42,511 bases of DNA, from the NCBI GenBank assembly GCA_902786245.1, contig CADABS010000034.1, forward strand, positions 1 through 42,511, read 5' to 3'. Both the position numbers and the translations under genes were made by a program. Positions 1 to 8,424 of this stretch are shown here, in pieces. Every line of letters begins with the position of its first letter. Position 1 is the stretch's first letter. The notes under the pieces are model-generated. The model did not search any database and was not told the DNA's origin. It saw only the letters and a program-made list of their open reading frames with translations. This stretch comes from an uncultured Erysipelotrichaceae bacterium. GTDB taxonomy: Bacteria > Bacillota_I > Bacilli_A > Erysipelotrichales > Erysipelotrichaceae.

Positions 1-62
1 TGGCAGACCGCTTTTACATTATAGGCTCCGCTGGCAGAGACTCATCGGTTAACCTTCTTTGA

Positions 63-86
63 ACCTCCGGACTATCCGGAGGTTTT
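63..86 (+). terminator. Rho-independent terminator of a gene entering from the left
   Basis: A perfect inverted repeat (ACCTCCGGA, 3-nt loop, TCCGGAGGT) is followed by TTTT on the plus strand. It implies a plus-strand gene ending before base 63. Two short open tails end at bases 52 and 62, and neither is long enough to identify. Confidence 0.75.
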
Positions 87-94
87 CCGTTACA

Positions 95-123
95 AGAAAA
101 GCTGTCTGTTTGACCAGACAGCT
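95..123 (-). terminator. Terminator of the rpsF-ssb-rpsR operon
   Basis: On the minus strand AGCTGTCTG and CAGACAGCT form a 9-bp stem with a 6-nt loop, followed by TTTTCTTG. It lies 11 bases past the rpsR stop codon and faces the terminator at 63-86, as expected for convergent transcription. Confidence 0.8.
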
Positions 124-134
124 GTATGGGATGA

Positions 135-365
135 TTAGTCCTCTACGTATGGCAGCAATGCCATCTGACGGGCGCGCTTGATTGCGACTGCCAGCTGACG
201 CTGATACTTCGCTTTTGTTCCTGTTACACGGCGCGGAGTGATCTTACCGTTCGCGCTGATGAATTTTCTCAGGAGCTCAACATCTTTGTAATCAATGTAC
301 TTGATGTTGTTTTTTGTGAAGTAGCAGACCTTTCTGCGGCCGGTTCTCTGTTTTCTGAATGCCAT
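135..365 (-). CDS. rpsR: 30S ribosomal protein S18
   Basis: S18 is a primary protein of the small ribosomal subunit platform and binds there as a heterodimer with S6. The 76-residue product is full length for the family. It has the basic N-terminus, the [20 protein letters not shown] core and the [24 protein letters not shown] rRNA-binding helix (residue groups quoted here are from about 19 to 66). The start ATG at 365 has AAGGAG seven bases upstream. It is the last gene of rpsF-ssb-rpsR, 17 bases after ssb, and is followed by a strong terminator. The N-terminus carries no zinc-binding Cys ribbon, so this looks like a zinc-independent form. That is inferred from the absence of CxxC. Confidence 0.97.
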   Translation of the reverse strand: MAFRKQRTGRRKVCYFTKNNIKYIDYKDVELLRKFISANGKITPRRVTGTKAKYQRQLAVAIKRARQMALLPYVED

Positions 366-382
366 AGGTCTTCTCCTTTTCT

Positions 383-916
383 TTAGAATGGCAGATCATC
401 GCTGGAAATATCCAGGGGCGATCCGCTGCTGAAATCATCATTTGTGTCAAAGCCGGAATTCATCTGACTGCCGGAAGAATACTGCGGTGCATTGTTGTTG
501 TAGGAACTGTTTCCGTAAGAATTATTGCTGTAGGACGACGGCTGCTGGAAGCCTGCGGACGCCTGGGAAGCACGTGCTTCCGACTGGGCTCTGGACTCGA
601 GCAGCGATACATTGTCCGCTACAACTTCTGTCACATAGACACGCTGTCCCTGGGCATTGTCATAGTTTCTTGTCTGAATTCTTCCTTCCACACCTACCAT
701 TGCGCCTTTCCTTGCATACTGTCCAAGGAAATCAGCACTCTGTCTCCAGGCAACGCAATTGATGAAATCCGCCGTCTGCTGATTGTTATTGTCCTGACCC
801 CTTGTGAATCTGCGTTCACAGGCAACCGTAAACTGGGCAACCGAGATGCCGCTCTGTGTTTTACGGACCTCGACGTCCTTGGTCAGTCTTCCAACCAGTA
901 CGACACGGTTAATCAT
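383..916 (-). CDS. ssb: Single-stranded DNA-binding protein
   Basis: SSB coats single-stranded DNA in replication, repair and recombination. The 177-residue product starts [18 protein letters not shown], the standard first strand of the OB fold, which runs to about residue 110. A Gln/Ser/Asn/Gly-rich linker (about 111-165) follows. The acidic tip ends DDLPF, the peptide that recruits partner proteins. The ATG overlaps the rpsF stop in an ATGA and has AGGAGG close upstream, so the two genes are translationally coupled. Its place between rpsF and rpsR is the classical Bacillota arrangement. Confidence 0.97.
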   Translation of the reverse strand: MINRVVLVGRLTKDVEVRKTQSGISVAQFTVACERRFTRGQDNNNQQTADFINCVAWRQSADFLGQYARKGAMVGVEGRIQTRNYDNAQGQRVYVTEVVADNVSLLESRAQSEARASQASAGFQQPSSYSNNSYGNSSYNNNAPQYSSGSQMNSGFDTNDDFSSGSPLDISSDDLPF

Positions 917-1221
917 TTCCTGCCCTCCTGAACGGGCGCTTCGTCAACTGTAATCATGAAGCGGACGACGCTGGAATTGATACGCATCAGACGATCGTAT
1001 TCTTTGACACATTCCTGGTCGGCATCGAACTTCACGACGACATAGTAGCCCTTTTTCATGTCATCAATCTGGTATGCGAACTCGCGCATTCCCCATTCGT
1101 CTGTCTTCTTGACTGTACCGCCATTGTCGGTAATGATCTTTGCAAGAGACTCGATCAGTTCAGTTCTCTTCTCTGCATCGACAGACTCGTTGATGATGTA
1201 CATGACTTCATACTTTCTCAT
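913..1221 (-). CDS. rpsF: 30S ribosomal protein S6
   Basis: S6 pairs with S18 in the small-subunit platform. The 102-residue product starts MRKYEVMYIIN, the usual S6 beginning, and contains the GGTVKKTDEWGMREFAY core with the YYVVVKFDA strand. The frame is open upstream to 1320, but the ATG at 1221 is chosen because the conserved N-terminus starts there and AAGGAGGTG lies just upstream. It is the first gene of rpsF-ssb-rpsR and overlaps ssb by four bases. The leader upstream probably carries the S6:S18 autoregulatory site. Confidence 0.97.
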   Translation of the reverse strand: MRKYEVMYIINESVDAEKRTELIESLAKIITDNGGTVKKTDEWGMREFAYQIDDMKKGYYVVVKFDADQECVKEYDRLMRINSSVVRFMITVDEAPVQEGRK

Positions 1222-1285
1222 TCTGTACACCTCCTTCTGGTCTAAACGGCCATTTCTGGCAAGGAGCGGGTATGAATCCACTCGC
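1222..1285 (-). promoter_or_regulatory. rpsF leader, candidate S6:S18 autoregulatory RNA
   Basis: The 5' leader contains a hairpin-prone stretch (GGCCGTTTAGACC) with a CCG trinucleotide, just before the rpsF ribosome binding site. Many bacteria repress this operon by S6:S18 binding to a CCG-containing bulge in the leader. That this leader is such a site is inference from position and the CCG; I could not fold it. Confidence 0.4.
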
Positions 1286-1291
1286 CGAATA

Positions 1292-1320
1292 ATAATATCA
1301 GTTTTGAATGCACTCCGCAA
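1292..1320 (-). promoter_or_regulatory. rpsF operon promoter
   Basis: On the minus strand TTGCGG (1320-1315) and TATTAT (1297-1292) are separated by 17 bases, a good housekeeping sigma match. Transcription would start near 1285, giving a leader of about 60 bases. Confidence 0.7.
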
Positions 1321-1442
1321 TAACTATTTGCTTTTGATTTCCTTTCTGCAGCGTGACACCGTTCCGCAGAAGACTTCTCTAGATCGGGAAGATGCTGTTT
1401 CAGTTCTTCAGTATCCCCGTATCCGGACCCATTGCAGTAAAG

Positions 1443-1463
1443 AAAAACCGGCAGATTGCCGGT
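1443..1463 (-). terminator. Terminator of the aminotransferase-lrp operon
   Basis: ACCGGCA-ATC-TGCCGGT forms a 7-bp stem followed by TTTTC on the minus strand, 11 bases after the regulator stop codon. The stretch 1321-1440 between this and the rpsF promoter holds no gene that I can see. Confidence 0.8.
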
Positions 1464-1474
1464 ATATGCAGTCT

Positions 1475-1966
1475 TTACGCGGATACAGGGAGGCGGTCGT
1501 CTTCAATTTCCGCTTCCATTTCCATTGTCACGCCGTTGACCTTGTATTTTTTCAGAACGAACATCGTTACCGTTGCGGTGACACCGTCGATCGGCGCAAG
1601 TTTTTCACCGACGAAGTCCGCGACTTCGCGCATCGTCTTTGCGTTGATCGAAACCAGGAATTCCGAAGTTCCGCTCGTCAGATACAGCGAACTGACTTCC
1701 GGGAAACGGGCAATGCGCTCTGCGATCTTGTCATAGCCCTTGCCTCTTTCCGGCTTGGCACTGACCCCGATATAGGCATCGACGTGATCGATGTTTGTCT
1801 TGTCCCAGTTGATCACCGTGTGATATCCGCAGATGATCTTGTTCTTTTCCAGCGAATCGATTTCCGCGGCGACCTGTTCTTCCTGTTCTCCGAGAATATC
1901 TGCCAGATCCGTTACGGTTGCCCGGGGATCTTCAGAAAGCATTTGCAGCAGTTTCATGGCGTCCAT
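1475..1966 (-). CDS. Lrp/AsnC family transcriptional regulator
   Basis: This is a 163-residue protein with an N-terminal helix-turn-helix (residues about 1-55, LLQMLSEDPRATVTDLADIL) and a C-terminal ligand-binding/dimerisation domain of the RAM type (about 65-150). Lrp-family proteins sense amino acids and usually regulate a neighbouring metabolic gene. The start codon lies directly against the stop of the upstream aminotransferase (1967), with GGAGG inside that gene's end, so the two are cotranscribed and coupled. The likely role is control of this aminotransferase in response to an amino acid. The ligand cannot be read from the sequence. Confidence 0.9.
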   Translation of the reverse strand: MDAMKLLQMLSEDPRATVTDLADILGEQEEQVAAEIDSLEKNKIICGYHTVINWDKTNIDHVDAYIGVSAKPERGKGYDKIAERIARFPEVSSLYLTSGTSEFLVSINAKTMREVADFVGEKLAPIDGVTATVTMFVLKKYKVNGVTMEMEAEIEDDRLPVSA

Positions 1967-3139
1967 TTATTTTTCCTCCCTGAGTTCATCGAGGAACTCT
2001 TTGATTCTCTTCATCGCTTCACGCAGATGGTCAATGCTGTAGGCATAGCTGATTCTGGCAAATCCTTCGCCGCTTGCCCCGAAGGCAGTGCCCGGAATGA
2101 TCGCAACCTTTTTCTCCGCCAGCAGGCGTTCGCAGAAGGCATCGCTGCTCATGCCGGAGGACCGGATATCAGGGAACACATAGAAGGCACCGTGCGGCTC
2201 GAATGTTTTCAATCCCATTTCATTGAGTTTTCTGACACAGTACTGCCGGCGCAGATCATACTGTTTCCGCATTTCTTCGACATCATCATCGCAATCGCGC
2301 AGTGCGGTGATCGCCGCATACTGCGAAGTTGTCGGCGCCGCCATGATGCAGGACTGGTGAATCTTTGTCATGATTCCGATCAGAGGCTTCGGTCCGGCCG
2401 CATAGCCAAGCCGCCAGCCGGTCATCGAGAAAGTCTTGGAGAAGCCGTTGATCACGATCGTTCTCTCCCGCATGCCGGGATACGATGCGATCGAACGGTA
2501 CTGATAGCCATAGGTCAGTTCGGAATAGATTTCATCGGAGAGAACGACAATGTCCGTTCCCTGCAGGACCTCCGCAATTTCCTGCATATCCTGATCGCGC
2601 AGTGCTGCGCCGGTCGGATTGTTCGGATAGGAGAGAACGAGAATCTTCGTCTTCTCCGTGATCGCATTGCGGATCTCTTCGGCAGTCACCCGGAAGTCAT
2701 TTTCAGGCTTCGTGGAGATTGGCACCGGCACACCCATTAACGCTGTCGTGATCGGATCATAGGAGACATAGCACGGTTCCGGAATGATGACTTCATCTCC
2801 CGGCTCGACGAGTGCCCGGAGGGCAAGGTCGATGGCTTCGCTGCCACCGACGGTAACCAGAATCTCATCCTGACTGTAGTTTAAATCATATTTGCGTTTC
2901 AGCCAGTTTCCGATTTCGATCCTGAGTTCTTTCAGGCCGGCATTGGCTGTATATTTCGTTCTGCCCAGTTCCAGCGAATGAATCGCGGCGTCGCGGATAT
3001 CCCATGGTGTCTGAAAATCAGGTTCACCGACACCCAGAGAGATGCATTCCGGCATTTCCGCTACCAGATCAAAGAATTTACGGATACCGGAAGGCCGCAT
3101 TTTCACTGCTGCCTTTGACAGTATTTTTTCATAATCCAT
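1967..3139 (-). CDS. PLP-dependent class I/II aminotransferase (PatA/AspB-like)
   Basis: The 390-residue fold-type I aminotransferase moves amino groups between an amino acid and a 2-oxo acid. Visible landmarks are SLGVGEPDF near the N-terminus, the YPNNPTGA loop, DEIYSEL, and the cofactor lysine in GFSKTFSMTGWRLGY. The carboxylate-binding Arg lies near the C-terminus (FARISYAY). The frame is open to 3199. The ATG at 3139 is chosen because MDYEKILSKAA begins the family homology and a GAAAGGGTG site precedes it. It heads an operon with the Lrp-type regulator, which suggests aromatic or branched-chain amino acid metabolism. The substrate is not determined. Confidence 0.92.
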   Translation of the reverse strand: MDYEKILSKAAVKMRPSGIRKFFDLVAEMPECISLGVGEPDFQTPWDIRDAAIHSLELGRTKYTANAGLKELRIEIGNWLKRKYDLNYSQDEILVTVGGSEAIDLALRALVEPGDEVIIPEPCYVSYDPITTALMGVPVPISTKPENDFRVTAEEIRNAITEKTKILVLSYPNNPTGAALRDQDMQEIAEVLQGTDIVVLSDEIYSELTYGYQYRSIASYPGMRERTIVINGFSKTFSMTGWRLGYAAGPKPLIGIMTKIHQSCIMAAPTTSQYAAITALRDCDDDVEEMRKQYDLRRQYCVRKLNEMGLKTFEPHGAFYVFPDIRSSGMSSDAFCERLLAEKKVAIIPGTAFGASGEGFARISYAYSIDHLREAMKRIKEFLDELREEK

Positions 3140-3157
3140 ACCAAACACCCTTTCGTT

Positions 3158-3172
3158 TGTATTATTATACAT
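3158..3172. promoter_or_regulatory. Divergent -10 region with dyad symmetry
   Basis: The stretch TGTATTATTATACA has inverted arms TGTAT/ATACA. It reads TATAAT on the minus strand (aminotransferase) and TATTAT on the plus strand (small membrane ORF). No good -35 is visible in either direction. Confidence 0.45.
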
Positions 3173-3176
3173 ACAT

Positions 3177-3368
3177 ATGAAACAAATGCGAGATTTCAAA
3201 AACGCGCCGCTGGCTTCCTATGCGTTCATCGCAGCCGCCGCATGGCTGGCTGTTGAACTGATCCGGACACTGTTTCCGGAGATTTCACGGTGGCTGTCCT
3301 TTCCGGCCGTTCTTCTGTTTCTGATCCTCGCGGCACTGATCGTGCTCTTCCGCCATCAGGAAGCCTGA
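3177..3368 (+). CDS. Possible small two-helix membrane protein
   Basis: This is a 63-residue frame with two hydrophobic segments (residues about 13-32 and 42-58) separated by a short loop, a basic N-terminus and the C-terminal tail RHQEA. It fills a gap between the divergent aminotransferase and convergent uvrB, whose last 13 bases it overlaps. There is no Shine-Dalgarno sequence. The ATG sits only a few bases beyond a TATTAT -10-like box, so translation would be leaderless or near-leaderless. I recognise no family. The alternation of charged loops and hydrophobic helices looks like a real small membrane protein, but a chance frame cannot be excluded. Confidence 0.45.
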   Translation: MKQMRDFKNAPLASYAFIAAAAWLAVELIRTLFPEISRWLSFPAVLLFLILAALIVLFRHQEA

Positions 3369-5344
3369 TCTTCGGATTTCAGTTCAAATATCATGTCACG
3401 CAGCTGTGCAGCCCGTTCGAAGTCGAGGGACGCAGCTGCTTCTTTCATTTCCTTTTCCATGTCTTCGATCAGTTTTGCATGATCCTTCTTCGAAAGTTTT
3501 GTCTTGCGGGCCATATACTTCGCAGCCATTTCTTTTGTTTCCTTGCCGCGGATCGCATCTTCCACGTTTTTAACAACGGTCTTCGGAACGATGCCGTGGG
3601 CTTCGTTATAGGCTTCCTGGATTGCTCTTCTGCGGTTGGTCTCATCAATGGCGAATTTCATGGAATCGGTCATGACGTCCGCATACATATAGACTTCGCC
3701 ATTGGCGTTTCTCGCCGCCCGGCCGATCGTCTGGATCAGTGAACGCTGGGAACGCAGGAATCCTTCTTTATCCGCATCCAGGATACAGACCAGCGATACT
3801 TCGGGAATGTCCAGTCCTTCTCTCAGCAGGTTGATGCCGACAATGGCGTCGACCTTGCCCAGACGCAGTTCCCGGATGATCTCGGTCCGCTCCAGAGTCT
3901 TTGTTTCATGATGCAGGTAGGCGATGTTATAGCCTCTGTCCTTGAGATAGGCAGTCAGATCCTCGGCCATGCGCACGGTCAGCGTTGTGATGAGCAGACG
4001 CTCATTCCGGGCGATCCTTTCATCCAGGGCTTCGCAGATATCATCGACCTGTCCTTTGGTCGGCTTGACGGTGATCTTCGGATCCAGCAGTCCGGTCGGA
4101 CGGATGATCTGTTCCGTCACATGATGATGGACTTTATCAAGTTCATAGTCGCCCGGGGTCGCGGAACAGTAGATGACCTGGGGAACCATCGATTCGAATT
4201 CATCGAATTTCATCGGCCGGTTGTCCAGGGCGGAAGGCAGACGGAAACCGTACTGCACAAGAATTTCCTTTCTCTGCCGGTCGCCGTTGTACATGCCCCT
4301 TACCTGGGGCAGAGATACATGCGATTCATCGACGAACATCAGGAAATCCTTCGGGAAATAGTCAAACAGATTCCAGGGTCTCTGACCGGGCACTCTGCCG
4401 TCGATATGCATGGAATAGTTCTCGATGCCGGCGCAGTATCCGTTTTCCCGCAGCGCTTCCAGATCGAACCGGGTGCGCTGTTCCAGACGCTGAGCCTCGA
4501 GCAGTTTTCCGTTGTCATTGAAGTATTTCAGCCGGTCTTCCAGTTCTTCTTCGATCGCATCGCAGGCTCTCAGCATAGCGCTCTTGGAGCGGGCATAGCC
4601 GCTGGCCGGGAAGATGTTGTAGAACTGATAGGCATTCATCGTATGGCCGGTAACGGGATCGACTTCGCTGATCCGGTCGATTTCATCGCCGAACATCTCG
4701 ATCCGGATATTGAACGCATCGGTATAGGACGGTGTCAGATCGATGACATCGCCCCGGACCCGGATCGTGCCGCGGGTCTGGTCGATATCGTTCCGCGTAT
4801 ACTGCAGCTCGATGAGCTTTCTGAGCAGTGCATTGCGGTCATACGTCTCCCCTACCCGGATCGTCATGAACATGTTTTTGTATTCCACCGGATCGGAAGC
4901 TGCGTAAATGCATGCGACCGATGCCACGACGATCGTATCTCTTCTTTCCAGCAGGGAATTGAGGGTGCTCTCACGGAACATATCCAGTTCCTCGTTGATG
5001 GCTGCCGTCTTTTCGATATACATGTCGTTTTTCGGCATGTATGCCTCCGGCTGGTAATAATCGAAATTGGAAACGAAGAACTCTACCCGGTTATGCGGAA
5101 AGAGTTCCTTGAATTCGGAATACAGCTGTCCGGCAAGGGTCTTGTTATGGGAAAACACCAGCGTCGGACGGTTGACTCTGGCAATGATATTGGCCATGGT
5201 AAATGTCTTGCCGGTGCCGGTGGCACCTTCCAGAACCTGTTCCTTTTTTCCTTCCAGAATTCCCTGAACCAGTTCATCAATGGCCTTGGGCTGATCCCCG
5301 GTCGGCGAAAAAGGAGAAACCAGTTCGAATTTCTCCTCAGCCAT
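3356..5344 (-). CDS. uvrB: Excinuclease ABC subunit B
   Basis: UvrB is the damage-verifying helicase-like subunit of nucleotide excision repair. It is loaded by UvrA and recruits UvrC. The 662-residue product is full length. It has Walker A GATGTGKT (about 40-47), the beta-hairpin region YYQPEAYMP (about 96-104), the DESH box, the [19 protein letters not shown] and QTIGRAARN motifs, and a C-terminal UVR domain (about 625-660). The start has GGAGG upstream and overlaps the end of ctpA by eight bases, so uvrB is the last gene of the ftsEX operon here. No clear terminator follows it. Confidence 0.98.
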   Translation of the reverse strand: MAEEKFELVSPFSPTGDQPKAIDELVQGILEGKKEQVLEGATGTGKTFTMANIIARVNRPTLVFSHNKTLAGQLYSEFKELFPHNRVEFFVSNFDYYQPEAYMPKNDMYIEKTAAINEELDMFRESTLNSLLERRDTIVVASVACIYAASDPVEYKNMFMTIRVGETYDRNALLRKLIELQYTRNDIDQTRGTIRVRGDVIDLTPSYTDAFNIRIEMFGDEIDRISEVDPVTGHTMNAYQFYNIFPASGYARSKSAMLRACDAIEEELEDRLKYFNDNGKLLEAQRLEQRTRFDLEALRENGYCAGIENYSMHIDGRVPGQRPWNLFDYFPKDFLMFVDESHVSLPQVRGMYNGDRQRKEILVQYGFRLPSALDNRPMKFDEFESMVPQVIYCSATPGDYELDKVHHHVTEQIIRPTGLLDPKITVKPTKGQVDDICEALDERIARNERLLITTLTVRMAEDLTAYLKDRGYNIAYLHHETKTLERTEIIRELRLGKVDAIVGINLLREGLDIPEVSLVCILDADKEGFLRSQRSLIQTIGRAARNANGEVYMYADVMTDSMKFAIDETNRRRAIQEAYNEAHGIVPKTVVKNVEDAIRGKETKEMAAKYMARKTKLSKKDHAKLIEDMEKEMKEAAASLDFERAAQLRDMIFELKSEDQAS

Positions 5345-6887
5345 GCAGTACCTCCAGTGCTTTCAGCAGCTGAACATCATGGGTTGTCTTCGTATTCCAG
5401 TCGAGCAGTACCGCGGAGAATACCGCGTCATAGGTTTTGCTGTCCAGCTTTCCGGTGGCTTCCAGTCCGTATTCCTGCTGGAACCGGACAACCAGTTCTG
5501 CTGTTTTCTCTGTATAATAGCCGTCCGTGCGGTCCGGTGTATAGCCCAGATATGCCAGTGCCATCTGGGTCAGCTTGACTTCATTGGCTACGCTGTCGAC
5601 ATCGTAGACGGCATCTTCCGCCATCTCCGGGAACGATGCCCGGATGATCTCCGGCACATCGACTTCGATATCCGGTTCGATACCGGTGCCGTTGATCCAG
5701 ACATCCGACGGCGACAGCCATCGGGAAGTTGTATATTTGACCGCGGAATTATCCGTAAACATCTTTGTGATCTGTACGGTTCCCTTGCCATAGGTCTTTG
5801 TGCCGATGACCGTAACATCATCGCGCTGTTCCATCAATGCCAGGGTCAGTACCTCGGAGGCGCTGGCGGTATTGCCGTTGACAAGGATCACGATATCGCT
5901 GATATCCCTGAGATGGCCGCTGACCGTCTTGGTGAGTTCGCTTGTGCCGTCCGTGTATTCCTGTTTCATGACCACCGTTCCGGCCGGCAGGAATCTGCTT
6001 GCGACTTTCTGCAGCGCATCCAGGTATCCGCCGCCGTTATCCCGGAGGTCGATGATCAGCTTATGGGCACCTGCCTGGACAAATTCATCGAGATAATCGT
6101 CCATCTGTTCCGCCGTCGTATTGCCGAACTGATACAGCTGCAGATATCCCGTTTCATCATCGATCTGGTATCCGTATACCGTTGCGTTGATTTCTCCGCG
6201 CACGATCGGTACGGAAATATCCGTTCCCTGCCGGCGCAGGCCCATGACGACGGTCGTTCCGCTTTCACCCCGGACCATATCCTTGATTTCATCGCTGCTT
6301 TTGCCTTCTGTCAGTACGCCGTCGACGGATATGATCATATCTCCCGGCTGCACACCGGCCTTTTCCGCCGGGGAACCCTTGAAGATCTTTGTGATGATGT
6401 TGTTTCCGGCATTGGTAATATATTCAACCCCGATACCGGTGAAGTTGCGGTTGATCGACTGGGTGAAGTTCTCCACTTCTTCCGCCGACATATATTCGGT
6501 ATGGGGATCTTCCTCATTGGCGGTGATGCCCCGCATCGCCTGGTCGGTCAGCCGGGTATCGATATCTTCGATATCCTGGCCGAAGTACCAGTCATTCTCC
6601 ATGATATTGAAAACCGCTTTGATTTTCTGTGAGGAATCCATCGTCTGCGAACGGCGCAGAGTGCCCCGCAGCCCATCTGTGCCCGGTGCCGGGAAGATAC
6701 TGCCGAACAGCCATCCCAGAAGCACAGCCATGATCACGGAAACCGTCAGTACGGTTTTCAGTCTTTTCACCTTTTTCTGTTCATTGCGCAGAGCGACTTC
6801 ATCCGGCCACAGATGCCGTTTCAGGCGGATCGTCTTGTATTCTTCCTCTTCGCTGGAACTGTTTTCATTTCTGTCAAATTCGCTCAT
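5337..6887 (-). CDS. ctpA: S41 C-terminal processing peptidase with peptidoglycan-binding domain
   Basis: This is an exported tail-specific serine protease of 516 residues. There is one membrane anchor (about 45-65, [17 protein letters not shown]) and then a PDZ domain (about 145-225, GIGVEYI to MGLRRQG). The S41 catalytic core has [14 protein letters not shown] with the Ser nucleophile and [11 protein letters not shown] with the general-base Lys. A PG_binding_1 domain (about 430-500) sits at the C-terminus. The ATG at 6887 is chosen over an upstream frame extension because AGAGGTGG lies seven bases before it. It follows the M23 hydrolase gene and overlaps uvrB. In Bacillota, CtpA/B proteases act at the envelope. 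A role in processing the FtsEX-dependent hydrolase is inference from linkage. Confidence 0.95.
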   Translation of the reverse strand: MSEFDRNENSSSEEEEYKTIRLKRHLWPDEVALRNEQKKVKRLKTVLTVSVIMAVLLGWLFGSIFPAPGTDGLRGTLRRSQTMDSSQKIKAVFNIMENDWYFGQDIEDIDTRLTDQAMRGITANEEDPHTEYMSAEEVENFTQSINRNFTGIGVEYITNAGNNIITKIFKGSPAEKAGVQPGDMIISVDGVLTEGKSSDEIKDMVRGESGTTVVMGLRRQGTDISVPIVRGEINATVYGYQIDDETGYLQLYQFGNTTAEQMDDYLDEFVQAGAHKLIIDLRDNGGGYLDALQKVASRFLPAGTVVMKQEYTDGTSELTKTVSGHLRDISDIVILVNGNTASASEVLTLALMEQRDDVTVIGTKTYGKGTVQITKMFTDNSAVKYTTSRWLSPSDVWINGTGIEPDIEVDVPEIIRASFPEMAEDAVYDVDSVANEVKLTQMALAYLGYTPDRTDGYYTEKTAELVVRFQQEYGLEATGKLDSKTYDAVFSAVLLDWNTKTTHDVQLLKALEVLHG

Positions 6888-6945
6888 TTGTGCCACCTCT
6901 ATTTCCAAAAAGAGCCTCTGCTGAAACAGAGTCTCTTATTATAAT

Positions 6946-8424
6946 TCAGATACCGAGTACTGTTTCCGGACGGACACGGCACGGTGCATCATAGCCATGG
7001 TCGCATTTTCTGCCGTCGCCGTACGGTGAACCCCAGCCTGCCCCGAAGGTCAGATCGCCGTTCCAGTGCTGGGCGTAATAGGAGAAATTCGATCCGTCGC
7101 CGAGATAGATGATTTCCACATGGCAGTGCGGACCGGTCGAGTTGCCGGAAGATCCGACTCTGCCGATCTGCTGGCCGGCAGTTACGATCGTACCTGCAGC
7201 GATCGGCGAATTGAGCATCATATGGAAGTACTGTACGCCATAGAGCGATCCGTCGATGACCGTCAGAAGATAGATCTGGTTTCCGCCGCCGCCGACACCG
7301 CCGTAGCCGGCACAGTAGTTGCCGTACCACCCGTATGTATCGCAGCCGTTGGCTGAGAGCAGGACAATGCCGTTGCCTACCGCAAGGATCGGTGAACCGG
7401 CTGAAGTTGCCAGATCAACACCGAGATGTTCGATACCGCCGAAGTAATACCATGTACCGCCGCTCTTATAGGAACCCGGTACCGGATATACCCAGCCGCT
7501 TGAACTCATGCCCGGAACCTCCTCCAGTCTTCCGGAGGCGGCGATCTGGGTCATCATCGAGCTGATTTCCGAAGCAGCTGCCGAATACTGGCTCTGCTTT
7601 GCCCGCAGTTCTGCCTGCTGACGCTTGGCTTCCTGGGCGATGGCTTCGATCTTCTGTTCTTCGATCCGCAGAACATCTCTGTCATTCTGCAGAGAAACCA
7701 TTTCATTGTATACCTGGGCCTGGATGCCTTCGAGTTCCTGCTTCGCCGCTTCCATTTCTGCCTTGGCGACTTCCATTTCCGCTTTCTGCTCATTGAGCTT
7801 CACGATCAGGATCTTCAGTTCTTCCATGACCTTCTGGTCATAATCATTGATCGCCGATAATCCGTTGGCAATCCGCAGGAATTCTTCAAAGGTAGTCGCC
7901 CCGAGAAGAATATCCGTGTATTTGTTCAGACGCATGGTGGACTGGGAATTGACCATCCGGCTTTTGACTTTATCCTTGGCCGCATCCACATCTGCCTGCG
8001 TATCATCGATTTCTTCCTGCTTGGAGTCGATTTCAAGCTGCTTGGCATCGATCTCCGCCTGTTTCGTATCAATCTGCACCTGCAGCCCGTTGATCACATC
8101 TTCTTTCTGATAGATTTCTTCTTCCAGTTCCGTGATCCGGGCATTCAGTTCATCCATCTGCCGGCCGTATTCTTCCAGTTTCTCGCCGATTTCCGCTTTC
8201 AGCGTTTCCAGTTCCTGCTGGGCCTGCTGGTATTCCTGTTTGCGTCCGTTCAGGTATTCCGTAAACGCAGCGCATCCGGCTTCATCGTAATCGACGGAAG
8301 AAGTACCGCACTTGCCGTTCCAGTAGTCTGTATCATCGAAGCCCGGCTCCGCCTGAACCGGTATAACGATGAAGTTCAGCACCGCAAGACACAGCGCGCA
8401 TACTGCACTAAACAGTCTTCTCAT
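6946..8424 (-). CDS. Secreted coiled-coil murein hydrolase, LytM/M23 family (EnvC/PcsB-like)
   Basis: This is a 492-residue exported peptidoglycan endopeptidase. A signal peptide (residues 1 to about 27, ending PVQA) precedes a long coiled coil (about 45-270), part of which is a near-perfect heptad array of KQ-x-EID units. A C-terminal M23 domain follows. It keeps the zinc ligands HLGVD and HCH (in GPHCHVE), so it should be catalytically active, unlike E. coli EnvC. The domain has a Gly/Tyr-rich insert with two Cys before its central strand. The ATG at 8424 forms an ATGA overlap with the ftsX stop and has GAGGTGG upstream. Linkage to ftsEX and the coiled coil suggest activation by FtsX, as for PcsB, CwlO and EnvC. 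Confidence 0.92.
   Translation of the reverse strand: MRRLFSAVCALCLAVLNFIVIPVQAEPGFDDTDYWNGKCGTSSVDYDEAGCAAFTEYLNGRKQEYQQAQQELETLKAEIGEKLEEYGRQMDELNARITELEEEIYQKEDVINGLQVQIDTKQAEIDAKQLEIDSKQEEIDDTQADVDAAKDKVKSRMVNSQSTMRLNKYTDILLGATTFEEFLRIANGLSAINDYDQKVMEELKILIVKLNEQKAEMEVAKAEMEAAKQELEGIQAQVYNEMVSLQNDRDVLRIEEQKIEAIAQEAKRQQAELRAKQSQYSAAASEISSMMTQIAASGRLEEVPGMSSSGWVYPVPGSYKSGGTWYYFGGIEHLGVDLATSAGSPILAVGNGIVLLSANGCDTYGWYGNYCAGYGGVGGGGNQIYLLTVIDGSLYGVQYFHMMLNSPIAAGTIVTAGQQIGRVGSSGNSTGPHCHVEIIYLGDGSNFSYYAQHWNGDLTFGAGWGSPYGDGRKCDHGYDAPCRVRPETVLGI

Noticed and set aside
1-62. Short open tails at the left edge as the end of a plus-strand gene
   Set aside because: A gene is likely because a terminator follows, but two frames are equally possible and neither is identifiable from fewer than 20 codons.
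1058-2740. Long plus-strand open frame (560 codons) opposite rpsF, lrp and the aminotransferase
   Set aside because: It is antisense to three well-supported genes, has no ribosome binding site, and its protein is rich in His, Arg and Cys without any recognisable domain.
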